From an uncultured Dorea sp. (GTDB lineage Bacteria; Bacillota; Clostridia; Lachnospirales; Lachnospiraceae): a stretch of 64,000 nucleotides of DNA. How positions within the stretch are numbered: position 1 is the first letter of the stretch; every line of letters begins with the position of its first letter. The stretch spans positions 15,311 through 79,310 of the forward strand of contig CAJURK010000004.1 in assembly GCA_910588745.1 (NCBI GenBank), read 5' to 3'. The notes beneath the pieces are model-generated. The model saw only the letters and a list, made by a program, of their open reading frames with translations, ran no database searches and was not told the DNA's origin. Of the stretch, positions 8,219-18,028 are shown in pieces. A program made the position numbers and the translations under genes.

Positions 8219-9199
8219 ATGGAAAAGAGTAAGATTGTTCAGGAAATATCATTTTCAGAGATAGAAGGGCTCCGCATTGGAAACGCTCAGGACAGGGAAG
8301 CCGCAACCGGGGTGACGGCGCTTTTGTTTGAGCGTGGAGCGAGGGTCGGCGTGGATGTGAGCGGCGGCGGCCCGGCTTCTAGGGAAACCAGGCTTGCAGA
8401 GCCTTTAACGGCGGATAACCCCATTCACGCGATCGTATTGTCAGGCGGTTCCGCGTTCGGTCTTGCGGCGGCAGACGGGGTGATGCGGTATCTGGAAGAG
8501 AGAGGGATTGGATATGACACGGGGGTTGCTAAGGTGCCGCTGGTGTGCCAGTCCTGTATCTATGATTTAGGTGTGGGACGCGCAGACGTGCGTCCCGATG
8601 CAGAAATGGGTTATGCGGCTTGCGAAGATGCAGAGAAGAACTGTCTGCAATGGGGCAGTGTGGGAGCCGGCTGCGGCGCGGCTGTTGGGAAACTGTACGG
8701 AATGGGACGGGCGATGAAGTCGGGACTCGGCGTTCACGCGGTGAAGATTGGGAATCTTATTATGGCGGCGGTGGTTGCGGTTAACGCGCTGGGCGATATC
8801 TTTGACGGAGATACCGGGGAAAAGCTTGCGGGTCTGCGCGCGGAAGATGGATGCGGCTTTGCGGATACCAGGGAGGAATTGTATAAGATTAGTCAAAGCA
8901 GGGATTTGTTTACTGGGAATACGACCATTGGAGCAGTAGTAACCAACGGCAGATTTTCAAAAGCGGAAATGAGCAAAATAGCGTCCATGGCCAGAAACGG
9001 ATATGCAAGATGCATTAATCCGGTAGGCACTATGGCGGACGGCGATACCATTTACGCTGCGTCTATAGGAGAAACGGAGGCGGATATTAACGTGGCCGGG
9101 ACTCTGGCGGCGGAAGTTATGGCAGAGGCTATTAAGAAGGCTGTGAGCCAGGAGCGAGACGAAGCCTGGAAAACAGCGGACGGAAAGATTCTGTATTAA
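8219..9199 (+). CDS. P1 (S58) family peptidase / aminopeptidase
   Basis: Member of the DmpA/BapA family of self-processing N-terminal nucleophile hydrolases. ATG 8219 follows AAGGAGAGG and gives 326 residues, as usual. Family landmarks: GNAQDREAATGVT near the start, HAIVLSGGSAFGLAAADG near residue 75, WGSVGAGCGAAVGKL, and the processing segment TGNTTIGAVVTN, where a Thr would become the N-terminal nucleophile of the beta chain. Substrate cannot be told from the sequence; relatives act on small D- or beta-amino peptides. A terminator follows. Confidence 0.85.
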   Translation: MEKSKIVQEISFSEIEGLRIGNAQDREAATGVTALLFERGARVGVDVSGGGPASRETRLAEPLTADNPIHAIVLSGGSAFGLAAADGVMRYLEERGIGYDTGVAKVPLVCQSCIYDLGVGRADVRPDAEMGYAACEDAEKNCLQWGSVGAGCGAAVGKLYGMGRAMKSGLGVHAVKIGNLIMAAVVAVNALGDIFDGDTGEKLAGLRAEDGCGFADTREELYKISQSRDLFTGNTTIGAVVTNGRFSKAEMSKIASMARNGYARCINPVGTMADGDTIYAASIGETEADINVAGTLAAEVMAEAIKKAVSQERDEAWKTADGKILY

Positions 9200-9200
9200 G

Positions 9201-9250
9201 AAGCAGGAATGTGGAGGAAGGCATATCATTTTTCCATATTCCTGCTTTTT
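9201..9250 (+). terminator. Intrinsic terminator after the P1 peptidase
   Basis: AAGCAGGAATGTGGA (9201-9215) pairs with TCCATATTCCTGCTT (from about 9233) and runs into a T-run. It separates the peptidase from the first ATPase operon. Confidence 0.85.
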
Positions 9251-9404
9251 ATTTTACAGGAAACTGTTTTGTAATTTTATATGAGTTAAAAGAATATGGC
9301 TAGCTATATATGCAGAAGAAAGAATAGGCTGGTATATTCTGGAAACTGCCGGATTGGTCAAAAAAATCAGCAATATTTCGATAAAAAATTGTCAAAAATG
9401 GCGA

Positions 9405-9432
9405 TTGAAATTACAGAAAAAAGTAGTATACT
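9405..9432 (+). promoter_or_regulatory. Promoter of the first V-type ATPase operon
   Basis: TTGAAA (9405-9410), 16-bp spacer, TATACT (9427-9432), within a very AT-rich stretch about 54 bp before the first ORF. Confidence 0.7.
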
Positions 9433-9485
9433 TAATTTGGTTTTATATATTTTTTACATTTAATATGAAGGAATGGAGGCAGCAT

Positions 9486-9806
9486 ATGCAGAATATGGAT
9501 ACGATACTTAAGCGTCTGGAAGATATCGAGCTTACTGCAGAGCGGATTGTAGACCGTGCGGAGGCCGAAAAGAACGATATTGGTCAGCGTATTCAGACAC
9601 AGCGGGACGGCTTTGACTCGAAACTTGTTTCGGAAACAGACGAAAAGCTTGCGAAGATTAAGTCGGAAGCCGAACGGAAGCTGAATCAGATTCTGGAAGA
9701 CGAGAAAAGAAAGCAGCACTCGATTATTGACAATCTCGAGAAGGAATACGAGGAGAATCATGAGGCGTATGCGCAGGAGATTCTGGAAAATATTATAGCT
9801 GTATAG
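9486..9806 (+). CDS. ntpF: V-type ATPase subunit G/H (peripheral stalk), operon 1
   Basis: A 106-residue, almost wholly helical and charged protein (AERIVDRAEAEKNDIG..., SEAERKLNQILEDEKRKQ) typical of the stalk subunit that forms a coiled coil with subunit E. The start is ATG 9486 behind GGAGG; the longer open frame upstream is hydrophobic and crosses the promoter. First gene of the operon, 42 bp before subunit C. Little is conserved in this subunit, so the call rests largely on position and coiled-coil character. Confidence 0.8.
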   Translation: MQNMDTILKRLEDIELTAERIVDRAEAEKNDIGQRIQTQRDGFDSKLVSETDEKLAKIKSEAERKLNQILEDEKRKQHSIIDNLEKEYEENHEAYAQEILENIIAV

Positions 9807-9848
9807 ATTAGCGTTTCGCCAGGACGGAGCGTTAGCAGAGGAGGGAAT

Positions 9849-10898
9849 ATGGGAAACGTAATGTTATACAGCGGCATTGTAACGAAGGTTCGCGCTATGC
9901 AGGCAAAGCTTCTTAAGGATGAGGACTTTGAGAATATCGCCGGGTTAAGAAGTATTCCCGCGGCGGTAGAGTACTTGAAAGGGAAGCCGGCGTATGCAGA
10001 AGCGCTGGGACGGATGGATGAGACGCTGTATCACAGAGGAAATGTAGAAAAGGTTCTGGGCCAGTCGCTGTTTGCGGATTATTCGAGAATTTACCAGTTC
10101 GCGGGCATGAAGCAAAAGCAGTTTCTGAAAGGCTTCTGGAAGCAGTATGAGATTTCGCTGATTAATTACTGCCTGCGGATCGTGTTTAACCATTACGATA
10201 CGCCCTTTGACCTGGACTATAAAAAAGAGTATTTTGACCGTTTTTCGCAGATATCCATCGATAAGCTGGTTACGTCGGAAAATATCCGGGAGCTGGTCGA
10301 GAATCTAAAGGGAACGGAATACTACGAACCTTTATGGAGGTTTAAGGACGCGGAAGAGGCGACTCTGTACGATTACAATATGGCGCTTGATTTATATTAT
10401 TTCCGCAATGCATGGCGCAAACAGCGCAAGATGCTGAACAAGGAAGAGAGAGAACTGTTTACCAGGGACTGCGGAGTGAAGATTGATCTTCTGAATCTGC
10501 AGTGGATTTACCGGGCGAAGAAGTATTATCATATGCTTCCGACGGATATCTACCAGATGATGCTTCCGATCCAGTACCGGCTGAGCGGAGATGAGTTTAA
10601 GGCGTTGGTAGAAGCGCCTTCTGTGGAGCAATTTATCCAGCTTGTTTCAAACACATACTACAAGAGATATTTTAACCCGGCCAGGAAGCAGTATTCGATT
10701 GAGCAGGCGTATAAGGATTGCCTCCATAAGTTGTATATGTCGGATCGGAGACGGAATCCTTATTCGATAGCGACGGTGAATACATATCTGTTTTTGAAAG
10801 AGGAGGAGATTGATAAATTGATTACAGCCCTTGAGTGTATCCGTTACGGATTGACGCAAAAGGAAACGCTGGAGTACTTAGGAGGTGTGGAGCAATGA
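9849..10898 (+). CDS. ntpC: V-type ATPase subunit C (central-stalk socket), operon 1
   Basis: A 349-residue all-helical protein of the AC39/subunit d family that caps the c-ring and docks the D/F rotor. The opening SGIVTKVRAMQAKLLKDEDF and the repeated three-helix design fit the family. ATG with AGAGGAGGG upstream. Its stop overlaps the ATG of subunit I (ATGA), so the two are translationally coupled. In this operon C comes second, whereas in operon 2 it follows E. Confidence 0.88.
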   Translation: MGNVMLYSGIVTKVRAMQAKLLKDEDFENIAGLRSIPAAVEYLKGKPAYAEALGRMDETLYHRGNVEKVLGQSLFADYSRIYQFAGMKQKQFLKGFWKQYEISLINYCLRIVFNHYDTPFDLDYKKEYFDRFSQISIDKLVTSENIRELVENLKGTEYYEPLWRFKDAEEATLYDYNMALDLYYFRNAWRKQRKMLNKEERELFTRDCGVKIDLLNLQWIYRAKKYYHMLPTDIYQMMLPIQYRLSGDEFKALVEAPSVEQFIQLVSNTYYKRYFNPARKQYSIEQAYKDCLHKLYMSDRRRNPYSIATVNTYLFLKEEEIDKLITALECIRYGLTQKETLEYLGGVEQ

Positions 10899-12835
10899 TT
10901 GTAAAGATGAAATTTTTACAGATCAGCGGGCCAGAGACGGACATTGACCGGATGTGCAATCAGTATCTTGCTAAACATGAGATGCAGCTTGAAAATGCGA
11001 TTGCCGAACTGAAAACAACCGACACGCTGCTTCCTTTTGTGGAGGTAAACCCCTATCGGGCGTCGCTTGCCAGGGCAGAACAGTTCTGCGGGCTTCTGGA
11101 AGGAGAACTGCCCGCGCCGGATCTGACGATGAAAAAAGAAGAGATTATGTCTATGCTCTGGGATATTCAGCATAAATATGTGGATATGCAGGAGAAACGG
11201 GAAATCTTAAAGAAGCAGGCCGATGAAACAAAAGAAGGCGCGAATGCGCTGGAACCATTTCGGTCAATTCATGTGGATTTAAAAAAAATAGCGGACTACC
11301 GGTTTTTGAAAATGCGGTTTGGGAGACTTGGCCTGGAACAGTACAAACGATTGGATAAATACCTGTTTCAGGACTTGAAGGCGATATTTGTGGAAGGTTT
11401 CCGTAATGAGAACTATGTGTACGGAGGTTATATTACAGCGAACCGGGACCGGGGAGAAGTGGACGCGGTATTTAATTCCCTCCGGTTTGAGCAGATTTCC
11501 CTGGGAGGGAATTTTATAGGGACGCCGGAAGAAGCGTTTCAGGAGATTAAAAAGAAGCAGGATGAAATGAAGCGCCAGATTGACGAGATGGATGAACAAA
11601 TGGCGAAGCTCATGAGTTCCCATGCGGCGCAGATTCTGGGGGCAAAAGAACAGTTGAAGGAACTGGCGGACTACTTTGACATCCGTAAGAAGGCCGTAAG
11701 GGTCGGCGGCAGCGAGGAAAAGGACGGCCGTTATATTCTCTGCGGCTGGATGGGCGAGGAGGATGTAGAGAAGTTCCTTCAGGAGACCAAAGACGATCCC
11801 GATGTGATGGTTATGGTGGAAGAGAATAGGGAAAAATTTTTTGGCGAACCGCCTACAAAATTAAAAAATCCCAGATTCTTTAAGCCTTTCGAGACATTTA
11901 TCGAAATGTACGGACTTCCGGCCACAAACGAGATGGATCCGACGATGTTCGTGGCGCTTACCTATACGTTTATCTTTGGCGCTATGTTCGGAGATGTGGG
12001 ACAGGGGGCGGTGCTGTTTGCCGTAGGAGGCCTTCTGTATCTGATAAAGAAGATAAATCTGGCTGGAATTATCTCGATTGCGGGGCTATTCTCCATGTTT
12101 TTTGGCGTGATGTTCGGAAGCGTGTTTGGCTTTGAGGATGTGATTCCCGCGCTGTGGCTGAAACCTGTGGAGGCAATGACAAAGCTGCCGTTTATCGGCC
12201 AGCTTAACACTGTATTTATTATAGCCATTGCTTTTGGAATGGCGCTGAACATTATGGTGATGATTTTCCAGATTTTTAACGCAATTAAAAGCCATGATTT
12301 GGAAAATCTGCTGTTTTCCCATAACGGCCTTGCGGGTTTGGTGTTCTATGTCTTTATTGTACTGACTATAGTCCTGTATATGACGGGGAATAAAACGCCG
12401 AGTAACATTCTGCTGGTGATTTTCTTAGGGGGTCCTGTTCTTTTGTTCTTGTTTAAGGAACCGTTAGGAAACTTGGTGGAAAAGAACCACAAGAAAATGG
12501 AAGTGGGTAAGGGAATGTTTTTGGTACAGGGATTTTTTGAACTGTTCGAGACGATGTTAAGTTACTTTTCCAACACACTTTCCTACGTTCGTATCGGAGC
12601 CTTTGCAGTCAGCCACGCGGCAATCATGGAGGTTGTGCTGATGCTTTCCGGAGCGGAGAACGGAAGTCCGAACCTGTTTGGCGTAATCTTAGGCAATGTG
12701 ATCGTTATGCTTTTGGAGGGATTGATTGTAGGAATCCAGGTACTGCGTCTGGAATACTATGAAATGTTCAGTAGGTTTTACAAAGGAAACGGGCGGCAGT
12801 TTAAGCCGTTTAACCATACAAATAATAAAAAATAA
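10895..12835 (+). CDS. ntpI: V-type ATPase subunit I (a subunit), operon 1
   Basis: Stator membrane subunit, 646 residues from ATG 10895 (AGGAGGTG upstream; ATGA overlap with ntpC). The first 360 residues or so are cytosolic and rich in coiled coil. About seven membrane segments follow, starting at FVALTYTFIFGAMFGDVGQG. The Arg facing the c-ring is in NTLSYVRIGAFAVSHA near residue 570. The wording differs clearly from operon 2 (SYSRLLALGLATG), in line with a different ion path. Confidence 0.92.
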   Translation: MIVKMKFLQISGPETDIDRMCNQYLAKHEMQLENAIAELKTTDTLLPFVEVNPYRASLARAEQFCGLLEGELPAPDLTMKKEEIMSMLWDIQHKYVDMQEKREILKKQADETKEGANALEPFRSIHVDLKKIADYRFLKMRFGRLGLEQYKRLDKYLFQDLKAIFVEGFRNENYVYGGYITANRDRGEVDAVFNSLRFEQISLGGNFIGTPEEAFQEIKKKQDEMKRQIDEMDEQMAKLMSSHAAQILGAKEQLKELADYFDIRKKAVRVGGSEEKDGRYILCGWMGEEDVEKFLQETKDDPDVMVMVEENREKFFGEPPTKLKNPRFFKPFETFIEMYGLPATNEMDPTMFVALTYTFIFGAMFGDVGQGAVLFAVGGLLYLIKKINLAGIISIAGLFSMFFGVMFGSVFGFEDVIPALWLKPVEAMTKLPFIGQLNTVFIIAIAFGMALNIMVMIFQIFNAIKSHDLENLLFSHNGLAGLVFYVFIVLTIVLYMTGNKTPSNILLVIFLGGPVLLFLFKEPLGNLVEKNHKKMEVGKGMFLVQGFFELFETMLSYFSNTLSYVRIGAFAVSHAAIMEVVLMLSGAENGSPNLFGVILGNVIVMLLEGLIVGIQVLRLEYYEMFSRFYKGNGRQFKPFNHTNNKK

Positions 12836-12865
12836 ATATCAGCAAAGATAAGGAGGACTTATATT

Positions 12866-13300
12866 ATGACAGTAACAGTGAAATTATTACTTATTGCAGC
12901 GTTGATGCTTAGCATCGTGATTCCGTTTGGAACATTTCTTTTGGGAGAGAAGTCTAAAAAGCGTTATAAGAGGACGATCGGGGCGAATGCATTCTTCTTT
13001 TTCAGTTCGTTTGTGATTGCCGGTATTATGATGTTTTCGGGAACTCCGGTACAGGCTGCAGAAACGGCTGCTGCTGTTTCAGACAATGCAGTTGGATTCG
13101 GATATCTGGCCGCAGCACTTTCCACCGGTTTGTCATGTGTGGGCGGCGGTATTGCCGTTGCAAGCGCGGCAAGCGCAGCGCTTGGCGCAATCAGCGAGGA
13201 CTCCAGCGCCCTTGGTAAGTCGCTGATCTTCGTAGGTCTGGCAGAGGGTGTATGTCTGTACGGACTGATTATTTCTTTCATGATCTTAGGTAAGCTTTAA
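12866..13300 (+). CDS. ntpK: V-type ATPase proteolipid subunit K, operon 1 (atypical)
   Basis: A 144-residue c-ring protein with four hydrophobic segments. The C-terminal hairpin (about 75-144) is a canonical proteolipid: a Gly/Ala-rich first helix (STGLSCVGGGIAVAS), the polar loop AISEDSSALGK, and a second helix with the single carboxylate E127 in FVGLAEGVCLYG. The first two segments lack the Gly pattern and any carboxylate. They read like a signal anchor ending in GTPVQA-AE, a plausible signal-peptidase site. The Na+-site motif LPGTQ found in operon 2 is absent, and no Ser/Thr follows the Glu, so proton specificity is my inference. If cleaved, the mature protein would be about 80 residues. 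Confidence 0.85.
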   Translation: MTVTVKLLLIAALMLSIVIPFGTFLLGEKSKKRYKRTIGANAFFFFSSFVIAGIMMFSGTPVQAAETAAAVSDNAVGFGYLAAALSTGLSCVGGGIAVASAASAALGAISEDSSALGKSLIFVGLAEGVCLYGLIISFMILGKL

Positions 13301-13301
13301 G

Positions 13302-13610
13302 ATGAAGATGTATTTAATTAGTGATAATGTCGATACGCTGACAGGAATGCGGCTGGCCGGCGTGGACGGGATCGTGGCTCATGAAAAAGATGAGCTGCGG
13401 ACGGCCATTGAGACGGCTATGGAGGATAAGTCGGTAGGCGTCATACTTCTGACAGAGCGGCTTGGAAGGGAATTCCCGGATCTTTTAAACGAGATTAAGC
13501 TGGCCAGGACGATGCCGCTGCTGGTTGAGATTCCTGACAGACACGGAACCGGACGTAAGAAAGACTTTATCACATCCTATGTAAATGAAGCGATTGGACT
13601 GAAACTTTAA
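13302..13610 (+). CDS. ntpG: V-type ATPase subunit F (rotor), operon 1
   Basis: A 102-residue Rossmann-like protein of the central rotor, bound to subunit D. Family pattern: a short start MYLISDNVDTLTGMRLAGVDG, then GVILLTERLGREF, then PLLVEIPDRHG. It starts 1 bp after the ntpK stop (ATG 13302, with a second ATG two codons on), so translation is tightly coupled to the proteolipid gene. Confidence 0.9.
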   Translation: MKMYLISDNVDTLTGMRLAGVDGIVAHEKDELRTAIETAMEDKSVGVILLTERLGREFPDLLNEIKLARTMPLLVEIPDRHGTGRKKDFITSYVNEAIGLKL

Positions 13611-13627
13611 AGAAGAAGGTGAGAAGC

Positions 13628-14215
13628 TTGACGATAGAAGAAAGAATTGCGCATATACAGGAAGCGGCGATGGAAGAGGCGAGGATGGAAGCGGATTCGA
13701 TCACAAAGCAGCACGAGAACATGCTGGCGGGTATTTTCAACCAGCACAGGGACGAAGCTGTCCGGCAGTCGGAGGTGCGCATCCGGGGCGAGTTAATCAA
13801 TGCCAGGCAGCAGCAGAATATGGCTGCTTCACGTGCGCAGATTGAGCTGAAGCGGGAGTACGGCAAGCGTCAGAAAGAGCTGAAAAAGAAGCTGTTTGAG
13901 GAAGTTGAACAGAAACTTCAGGAATATATGAAGACGGACGAGTACAAGAGAGCGTTGGTGCGCTATATTGAAAAGGCGCTCAGGTTCGCGAACGGCGAGG
14001 AGCTTACCATTTATATTAATCCGACAGATGCGGATAAGCAGGAGTTTCTGGAAGAACATACTGGCATGAAGCTTACAGTGAGCAAGGAGGATTTCGTCGG
14101 AGGAGTCCGGGCGGTTGTCCATGGCCGTAACGTGCTGATTGACCATGCATATAAGGGAGAGCTTGAGAATGAATATCAGAAATTCCTGTTCAGAGGAGGT
14201 GTAGGCATTGGATAG
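13628..14215 (+). CDS. ntpE: V-type ATPase subunit E (peripheral stalk), operon 1
   Basis: About 195 residues: a long N-terminal helix (EERIAHIQEAAMEEARMEADS..., suited to coil with subunit G/H), then a globular C-terminal domain that binds subunit B (TDEYKRALVRYIEKAL...). I place the start at TTG 13628, which has AAGGTGAG at normal spacing; a GTG at 13619 is inside that ribosome site. Its end overlaps the TTG start of ntpA by 8 bp. Confidence 0.88.
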   Translation: MTIEERIAHIQEAAMEEARMEADSITKQHENMLAGIFNQHRDEAVRQSEVRIRGELINARQQQNMAASRAQIELKREYGKRQKELKKKLFEEVEQKLQEYMKTDEYKRALVRYIEKALRFANGEELTIYINPTDADKQEFLEEHTGMKLTVSKEDFVGGVRAVVHGRNVLIDHAYKGELENEYQKFLFRGGVGIG

Positions 14216-15983
14216 TAAAAATACAGGCATTATCTATGGTATTAACGGGCCTGTCATCTATCTGAAGGGAAAGAGCAGTTTCAAGATGTCGGAAATGGTC
14301 TATGTGGGAAAAGAGAAGCTGGTTGGCGAGGTAATTTCCCTGGATAAGGACCAGACGACCATTCAGGTATATGAAGAAACTTCCGGATTAAGGCCGGGAG
14401 AAAAGGTGGAGTCTTCCGGGGCGCCGGTGTCGGTAACGCTGGCTCCCGGAATACTGAATAATATATTTGACGGAATAGAGCGCCCGCTGGAACGGATTGC
14501 AGATACGGGCGGCGCGTTTATTACCAGAGGCGTTTCTGTGGATTCTCTGGATACAAAGAAGCTGTGGCAGACGCATCTTACGGTAGCGGTTGGGGATCTG
14601 GTGCATGGAGGAACGATTATTGCAGAGGTTCCGGAGACCAGGGCGATTATACATAAGTGTATGGTGCCGCCGGAGATAGAGTCGGCGGAAGTAGTGGAAG
14701 TCGTTCCGGACGGAGAGTACACCATTCAGGACGTGATTGTGAAAATCAAGCTTCCGGACGGAAAGATTCAGGAACTTACCATGACGCAGAAGTGGCCGAT
14801 CCGGGTTGCAAGGCCGGTGAGCCAGAGATATCCGGCAAGTATTCCGCTGGTGACGGGGCAGCGTATCTTAGATACCATGTTCCCGATAGCCAAAGGAGGA
14901 ACGGCGGCGATTCCGGGAGGATTCGGTACGGGAAAGACTATGACCCAGCATCAGATTGCAAAGTGGTCGGATGCGGATATTATTATTTATATCGGCTGCG
15001 GCGAGCGCGGCAACGAGATGACCCAGGTTCTGGAAGAGTTTGGCGAGCTGATTGATCCAAAGTCCGGAAATCCTTTGATGGATAGAACCACGCTGATTGC
15101 CAATACTTCTAACATGCCGGTTGCGGCCAGAGAGGCGTCGATTTATACAGGGTTAACGCTGGCCGAATATTACCGGGATATGGGATATGACGTGGCGATT
15201 ATGGCGGATTCAACGTCCCGGTGGGCGGAAGCCTTAAGGGAGCTGTCCGGACGATTGGAAGAGATGCCTGCCGAGGAAGGGTTCCCGGCATATTTGGCGT
15301 CCAGGCTGTCCGCGTTCTATGAGCGCGCGGGGATGATGCAGACGTTAAACGGCGCTGCCGGCTCGGTATCGATTATCGGCGCGGTATCTCCCCAGGGAGG
15401 AGATTTCTCCGAACCGGTAACTCAGAATACCAAGCGTTTTGTCCGCTGCTTCTGGGGGTTGGATAAATCCCTGGCTTACGCGAGACATTTCCCGGCGATT
15501 CACTGGCTGACCAGCTACAGCGAGTATACGATGGAACTGAGCAGTTGGTACGCGGATCACGTTTCGCCGAAATTTGTGGATTACAGGAATCGCCTGATGG
15601 GGCTTCTCAGCCAGGAAAACAACCTGATGGAAATCGTAAAACTAATCGGCGCGGATGTGCTTCCTGACGACCAGAAGCTGATACTGGAGATTGCCAAGGT
15701 TATCCGTCTTGGATTCCTGCAGCAGAACGCCTTCCATAAGGACGATACCTGCGTGTCTATGGAGAAGCAGTTTAAGATGATGGACGTAATCCTTTATCTG
15801 TACCGGAAGAGCAGGAAGCTGGTGGCTATGGGGCAGCCGATGTCTATTTTGAAGGCGGAGGGAATCTTTGAGAAGGTAATCGCCATCAAATATGACGTGC
15901 CTAACGATAATCTGCAGCTTTTGGATATATATAAGCAGGAAATCGATGAATTTTATGAGCGTGTGTTGAAGAAGAACGCATAG
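14208..15983 (+). CDS. ntpA: V-type ATPase catalytic subunit A, operon 1
   Basis: A 591-residue catalytic subunit. The P-loop reads GGFGTGKT (about residues 236-243) rather than the GPFGSGKT seen in operon 2; other landmarks are [19 protein letters not shown] and the [18 protein letters not shown] loop. The bulge domain characteristic of A subunits lies between about residues 110 and 190. TTG start at 14208 with AGAGGAGGTG upstream, overlapping ntpE by 8 bp. Overall a valid catalytic site, from a lineage distinct from the second copy. Confidence 0.96.
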   Translation: MDSKNTGIIYGINGPVIYLKGKSSFKMSEMVYVGKEKLVGEVISLDKDQTTIQVYEETSGLRPGEKVESSGAPVSVTLAPGILNNIFDGIERPLERIADTGGAFITRGVSVDSLDTKKLWQTHLTVAVGDLVHGGTIIAEVPETRAIIHKCMVPPEIESAEVVEVVPDGEYTIQDVIVKIKLPDGKIQELTMTQKWPIRVARPVSQRYPASIPLVTGQRILDTMFPIAKGGTAAIPGGFGTGKTMTQHQIAKWSDADIIIYIGCGERGNEMTQVLEEFGELIDPKSGNPLMDRTTLIANTSNMPVAAREASIYTGLTLAEYYRDMGYDVAIMADSTSRWAEALRELSGRLEEMPAEEGFPAYLASRLSAFYERAGMMQTLNGAAGSVSIIGAVSPQGGDFSEPVTQNTKRFVRCFWGLDKSLAYARHFPAIHWLTSYSEYTMELSSWYADHVSPKFVDYRNRLMGLLSQENNLMEIVKLIGADVLPDDQKLILEIAKVIRLGFLQQNAFHKDDTCVSMEKQFKMMDVILYLYRKSRKLVAMGQPMSILKAEGIFEKVIAIKYDVPNDNLQLLDIYKQEIDEFYERVLKKNA

Positions 15984-15998
15984 GAGGAGGGAGAGACT

Positions 15999-17408
15999 AT
16001 GGCAATTGAATATCTTGGCTTGAGTAATATTAACGGTCCTCTCGTTGTCCTTGAGGGGCTGCAGGATGCGTTTTTTGATGAAATCGTAGAGTTTGTAATA
16101 GACGGCAATCAGAGGAAGATGGGCCGCATTGTAGAATTGAATGAAGACAAGGCGGTTATTCAGGTATTTGAAGGGACGGAGAATATGTCCCTGACCAATA
16201 CCCATACAAAGCTGTCGGGGCATCCCATGGAGGTGTCGGTATCGCCGGATATGCTGGGAAGGACTTTTAACGGCGTGGGCGAGCCGATTGACGGACTTGG
16301 TTCCCTGTATTCGATGGATAAGAGGGATATCAACGGCCTGCCGTTAAATCCTATCCGCAGAGAATATCCCCGGAACTATATCCGCACCGGAATTTCGGCT
16401 ATCGACGGATTGACTACGCTAATCCGAGGGCAGAAACTTCCTATTTTCTCCGGAAACGGACTGCCTCACGACCAGCTTGCGGCACAGATTGTAAAGCAGG
16501 CGTCGTTAGGAGAGGGAACGGAAGAAGAATTTGCGATTGTATTTGCGGCGATGGGCGTCAAGCATGACGTGGCGGATTTCTTCCGAAAGACGTTTGAAGA
16601 GAGCGGCGTATCAGACCATGTGTGTATGTTCCTGAATTTGGCAAACGACCCGGTGGTGGAGCGTTTGATTACGCCGAAGGTTGCGCTTACGGTGGCAGAA
16701 TATCTGGCGTTTGAGTGCGATAAGCATATTCTGGTTATTCTGACGGATATGACTTCTTTTGCGGAGGCGATGCGCGAGGTGTCCTCGTCGCGTGGAGAGA
16801 TTCCTTCGAGAAAGGGATACCCGGGGTATCTATACAGCGAGCTTGCGACGATTTACGAGCGTGCGGGAATCGTGCAGGGAGCGAAGGGATCTGTGACCCA
16901 GCTTCCGATTCTGACTATGCCGAACGATGATATTACCCATCCGATTCCTGATTTGACCGGGTACATTACGGAGGGGCAGGTGGTGCTGGACCGTAATCTA
17001 TACGGCCAGGGCGTCTATCCGCCGATCAGCGTGCTGCCTTCTCTGTCCCGACTGATGAAGGACGGCATCGGCGAAGGTTATACCAGAGACGATCATCAGG
17101 GACTGGCCAATCAGCTCTTTTCTTCCTATGCGAAGGTGGGAGAAGCAAGGAATCTGGCTTCGGTTATCGGTGAAGATGAGCTGTCTGACCTGGATAAGAA
17201 ATATCTGGAGTTTGGCCGTGAATTTGAGAAACGTTATGTAGGGCAGGGGTTGACAGAGAACCGGACGATTCAGGAAACGCTGGATCTTGGCTGGGAGCTT
17301 CTTCAGATACTGCCGAAAGAAGAACTTGACCGTATTGATACGAAGATCATAGAGAAATACAGAAAGGAGCCTTCAGATGGATCCACGGGAATTTCCGACG
17401 AAAGGTAA
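15999..17408 (+). CDS. ntpB: V-type ATPase subunit B, operon 1
   Basis: A 469-residue non-catalytic nucleotide-site subunit that alternates with A in the head. It lacks a true P-loop ([14 protein letters not shown] in its place), as expected, and carries [24 protein letters not shown] and the arginine-finger region [17 protein letters not shown] with GGAGGAGGG upstream. Its last 32 bp overlap the ntpD start. Confidence 0.96.
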   Translation: MAIEYLGLSNINGPLVVLEGLQDAFFDEIVEFVIDGNQRKMGRIVELNEDKAVIQVFEGTENMSLTNTHTKLSGHPMEVSVSPDMLGRTFNGVGEPIDGLGSLYSMDKRDINGLPLNPIRREYPRNYIRTGISAIDGLTTLIRGQKLPIFSGNGLPHDQLAAQIVKQASLGEGTEEEFAIVFAAMGVKHDVADFFRKTFEESGVSDHVCMFLNLANDPVVERLITPKVALTVAEYLAFECDKHILVILTDMTSFAEAMREVSSSRGEIPSRKGYPGYLYSELATIYERAGIVQGAKGSVTQLPILTMPNDDITHPIPDLTGYITEGQVVLDRNLYGQGVYPPISVLPSLSRLMKDGIGEGYTRDDHQGLANQLFSSYAKVGEARNLASVIGEDELSDLDKKYLEFGREFEKRYVGQGLTENRTIQETLDLGWELLQILPKEELDRIDTKIIEKYRKEPSDGSTGISDER

Positions 17409-17997
17409 CCTGATGCTGGCGAAGAATTCGCTGGCGCTTGCCCGTCAGGGGTTCGACCTGATGGATAAGAAGAGAAATGTTCTTCTGAAGGAACTGATGG
17501 CCCTGATTGACGAGGCAAAGGATATACAGGAGCAGATCGATACGACATTTACCAAAGCCTACGCATGCCTGCAGCGGGCGAATATTGAACATGGTATCAG
17601 CAAGGTGCAGGAGCTGGCTTATACGGTACCTATCGAGGAATCTATACGGATTCAGACCAGAAGTATTATGGGGACGGAGATTCCTCTGGTTAGGTATGAC
17701 GAGAAACAAAATAATCTGACTTACTCTTTCAGTAGCACTAGAGAATCCATAGATATGGCCAGAGAGGCGTTCCGGGAAGTGAAGGATCTGACGATTAAAC
17801 TTTCCATGGTGGAGAATTCGGCCTACCGGCTGGCGGGTAATATCAAAAAGACGCAGAAGAGGGCGAACGCGCTGAAGAATATTACGATTCCTATGTATAC
17901 GGAACTTGTGCGGAATATTAACAACGCCCTGGAAGAGAAGGAACGGGAAGAATTTACACGTCTGAAAGTAATCAAGAGCATGAAAGGAGCATCTTGA
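17377..17997 (+). CDS. ntpD: V-type ATPase subunit D (rotor shaft), operon 1
   Basis: A 206-residue coiled-coil shaft. Long N- and C-terminal helices flank a short middle region; [23 protein letters not shown] and the C-terminal [19 protein letters not shown] are family signatures (compare RRRVNALEHVTIPDAQ in operon 2). ATG 17377 has AAAGGAG seven bases before it and lies inside the end of ntpB, a 32-bp overlap that couples B and D. Last gene of the operon. Confidence 0.94.
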   Translation: MDPREFPTKGNLMLAKNSLALARQGFDLMDKKRNVLLKELMALIDEAKDIQEQIDTTFTKAYACLQRANIEHGISKVQELAYTVPIEESIRIQTRSIMGTEIPLVRYDEKQNNLTYSFSSTRESIDMAREAFREVKDLTIKLSMVENSAYRLAGNIKKTQKRANALKNITIPMYTELVRNINNALEEKEREEFTRLKVIKSMKGAS

Positions 17998-18028
17998 GAC
18001 TTTTTGAGGCGAGGCTTCCGGCATACGC

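Noticed and set aside
9354..9485. Hydrophobic N-terminal extension of the first ATPase stalk subunit
   Set aside because: It crosses the promoter; ATG 9486 has a proper GGAGG site and normal length.
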